NCBI GenBank assembly: GCA_947179195.1
Contig: CAMXAS010000064.1
Span: 1 to 6,789, forward strand
Source: an uncultured Bacteroidales bacterium
GTDB taxonomy: Bacteria; Bacteroidota; Bacteroidia; Bacteroidales; P3
Reading direction: 5' to 3'
Length of the DNA: 6,789 bases
In this document: positions 6,709 through 6,789 of the stretch, piece by piece
Position numbering within the stretch: position 1 is the first letter of the stretch
Layout: every line of letters starts with the position of its first letter
Position numbers and translations under genes: made by a program
Notes under the pieces: generated by a model
What the model was told of the DNA's origin: nothing
The model's database searches: none
What the model saw: only the letters and a program-made list of their open reading frames with translations

Positions 6709-6789
6709 AATTACAATATTTTATTAAAAAACAATCAAATAGCCACCACACGAAATGTAAATATACGCATTTAGCAGATGTTCTTAAAC
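6709..6789 (-). promoter_or_regulatory. AT-rich leader with a weak Bacteroidota-type promoter candidate
   Basis: These 81 bases hold no gene and are markedly richer in A+T than the coding DNA. Read on the minus strand, TTTA (6788-6785), a 19-base gap and TATATTTA (6765-6758) resemble the Bacteroidota sigma consensus TTTG / TAnnTTTG, each element missing the final G. TACATTTC (6759-6752) is an overlapping alternative -7 element without a good upstream partner. A promoter is expected here because it is the only intergenic space before the five-gene run, but the exact elements are uncertain, and the real promoter could lie beyond the window edge. Confidence 0.3.

Noticed and set aside
1..6789. 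Phage, defence island, toxin-antitoxin, CRISPR or mobile element content.
   Set aside because: No integrase, transposase, inverted terminal repeats, repeat-spacer pattern or small paired genes were seen. The helicase-nuclease pair matches housekeeping AddAB-like recombination proteins better than a defence system.

Overview
The window is a gene-dense, GC-rich piece of chromosome that reads entirely on the minus strand. Five genes follow one another from position 6708 down to position 1, separated by only 3, 4, 11 and 9 bases, so they look like one operon. The last gene runs off the left edge. The best taxonomic guess is the order Bacteroidales (phylum Bacteroidota). DUF4294 is essentially confined to that phylum. 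The nuclease has the Bacteroidota-style AddB layout with no N-terminal Walker A motif. The DUF2147 protein and acyl-ACP thioesterase also fit. By eye the coding DNA is near 60% G+C, which suggests a GC-rich lineage such as Rikenellaceae (Alistipes-like); that genus-level guess is weak.

Layout, in transcription order. 6789-6709 is an AT-rich leader that probably holds the promoter. 6708-6226 encodes a small exported DUF2147 protein. 6222-5425 encodes a cytoplasmic acyl-ACP thioesterase. 5420-4746 encodes an exported DUF4294 protein that starts with GTG. 4734-1900 encodes a large PD-(D/E)XK nuclease with an iron-sulfur cysteine set (AddB-like). 1890-1 encodes the first 630 residues of a UvrD/RecB-family helicase (AddA-like).

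The last two genes make clear functional sense together. They should form an AddAB/RecBCD-type helicase-nuclease that processes double-strand DNA ends for recombination. In this pair the helicase supplies ATP-driven unwinding. The nuclease subunit has a complete RecB-type nuclease site and the four cysteines of the AddB 4Fe-4S staple, but no visible ATPase motif. The first three genes concern fatty acids and the cell envelope (thioesterase, two exported proteins of unknown function). Nothing in the sequence links them mechanistically to DNA repair, so their co-transcription may be housekeeping rather than a dedicated system.

No RNA genes, insertion sequences, CRISPR arrays, attachment sites or phage genes were seen. 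There is no gene-free stretch longer than the 81-base leader. The long open frames on the plus strand, including one of 3.7 kb, lie in exact codon register with the minus-strand genes and are best explained as shadows. I found no convincing new system; the most interesting points are a substituted residue next to the thioesterase active site, the operon composition, and a 16-base perfect palindrome early in the thioesterase gene.
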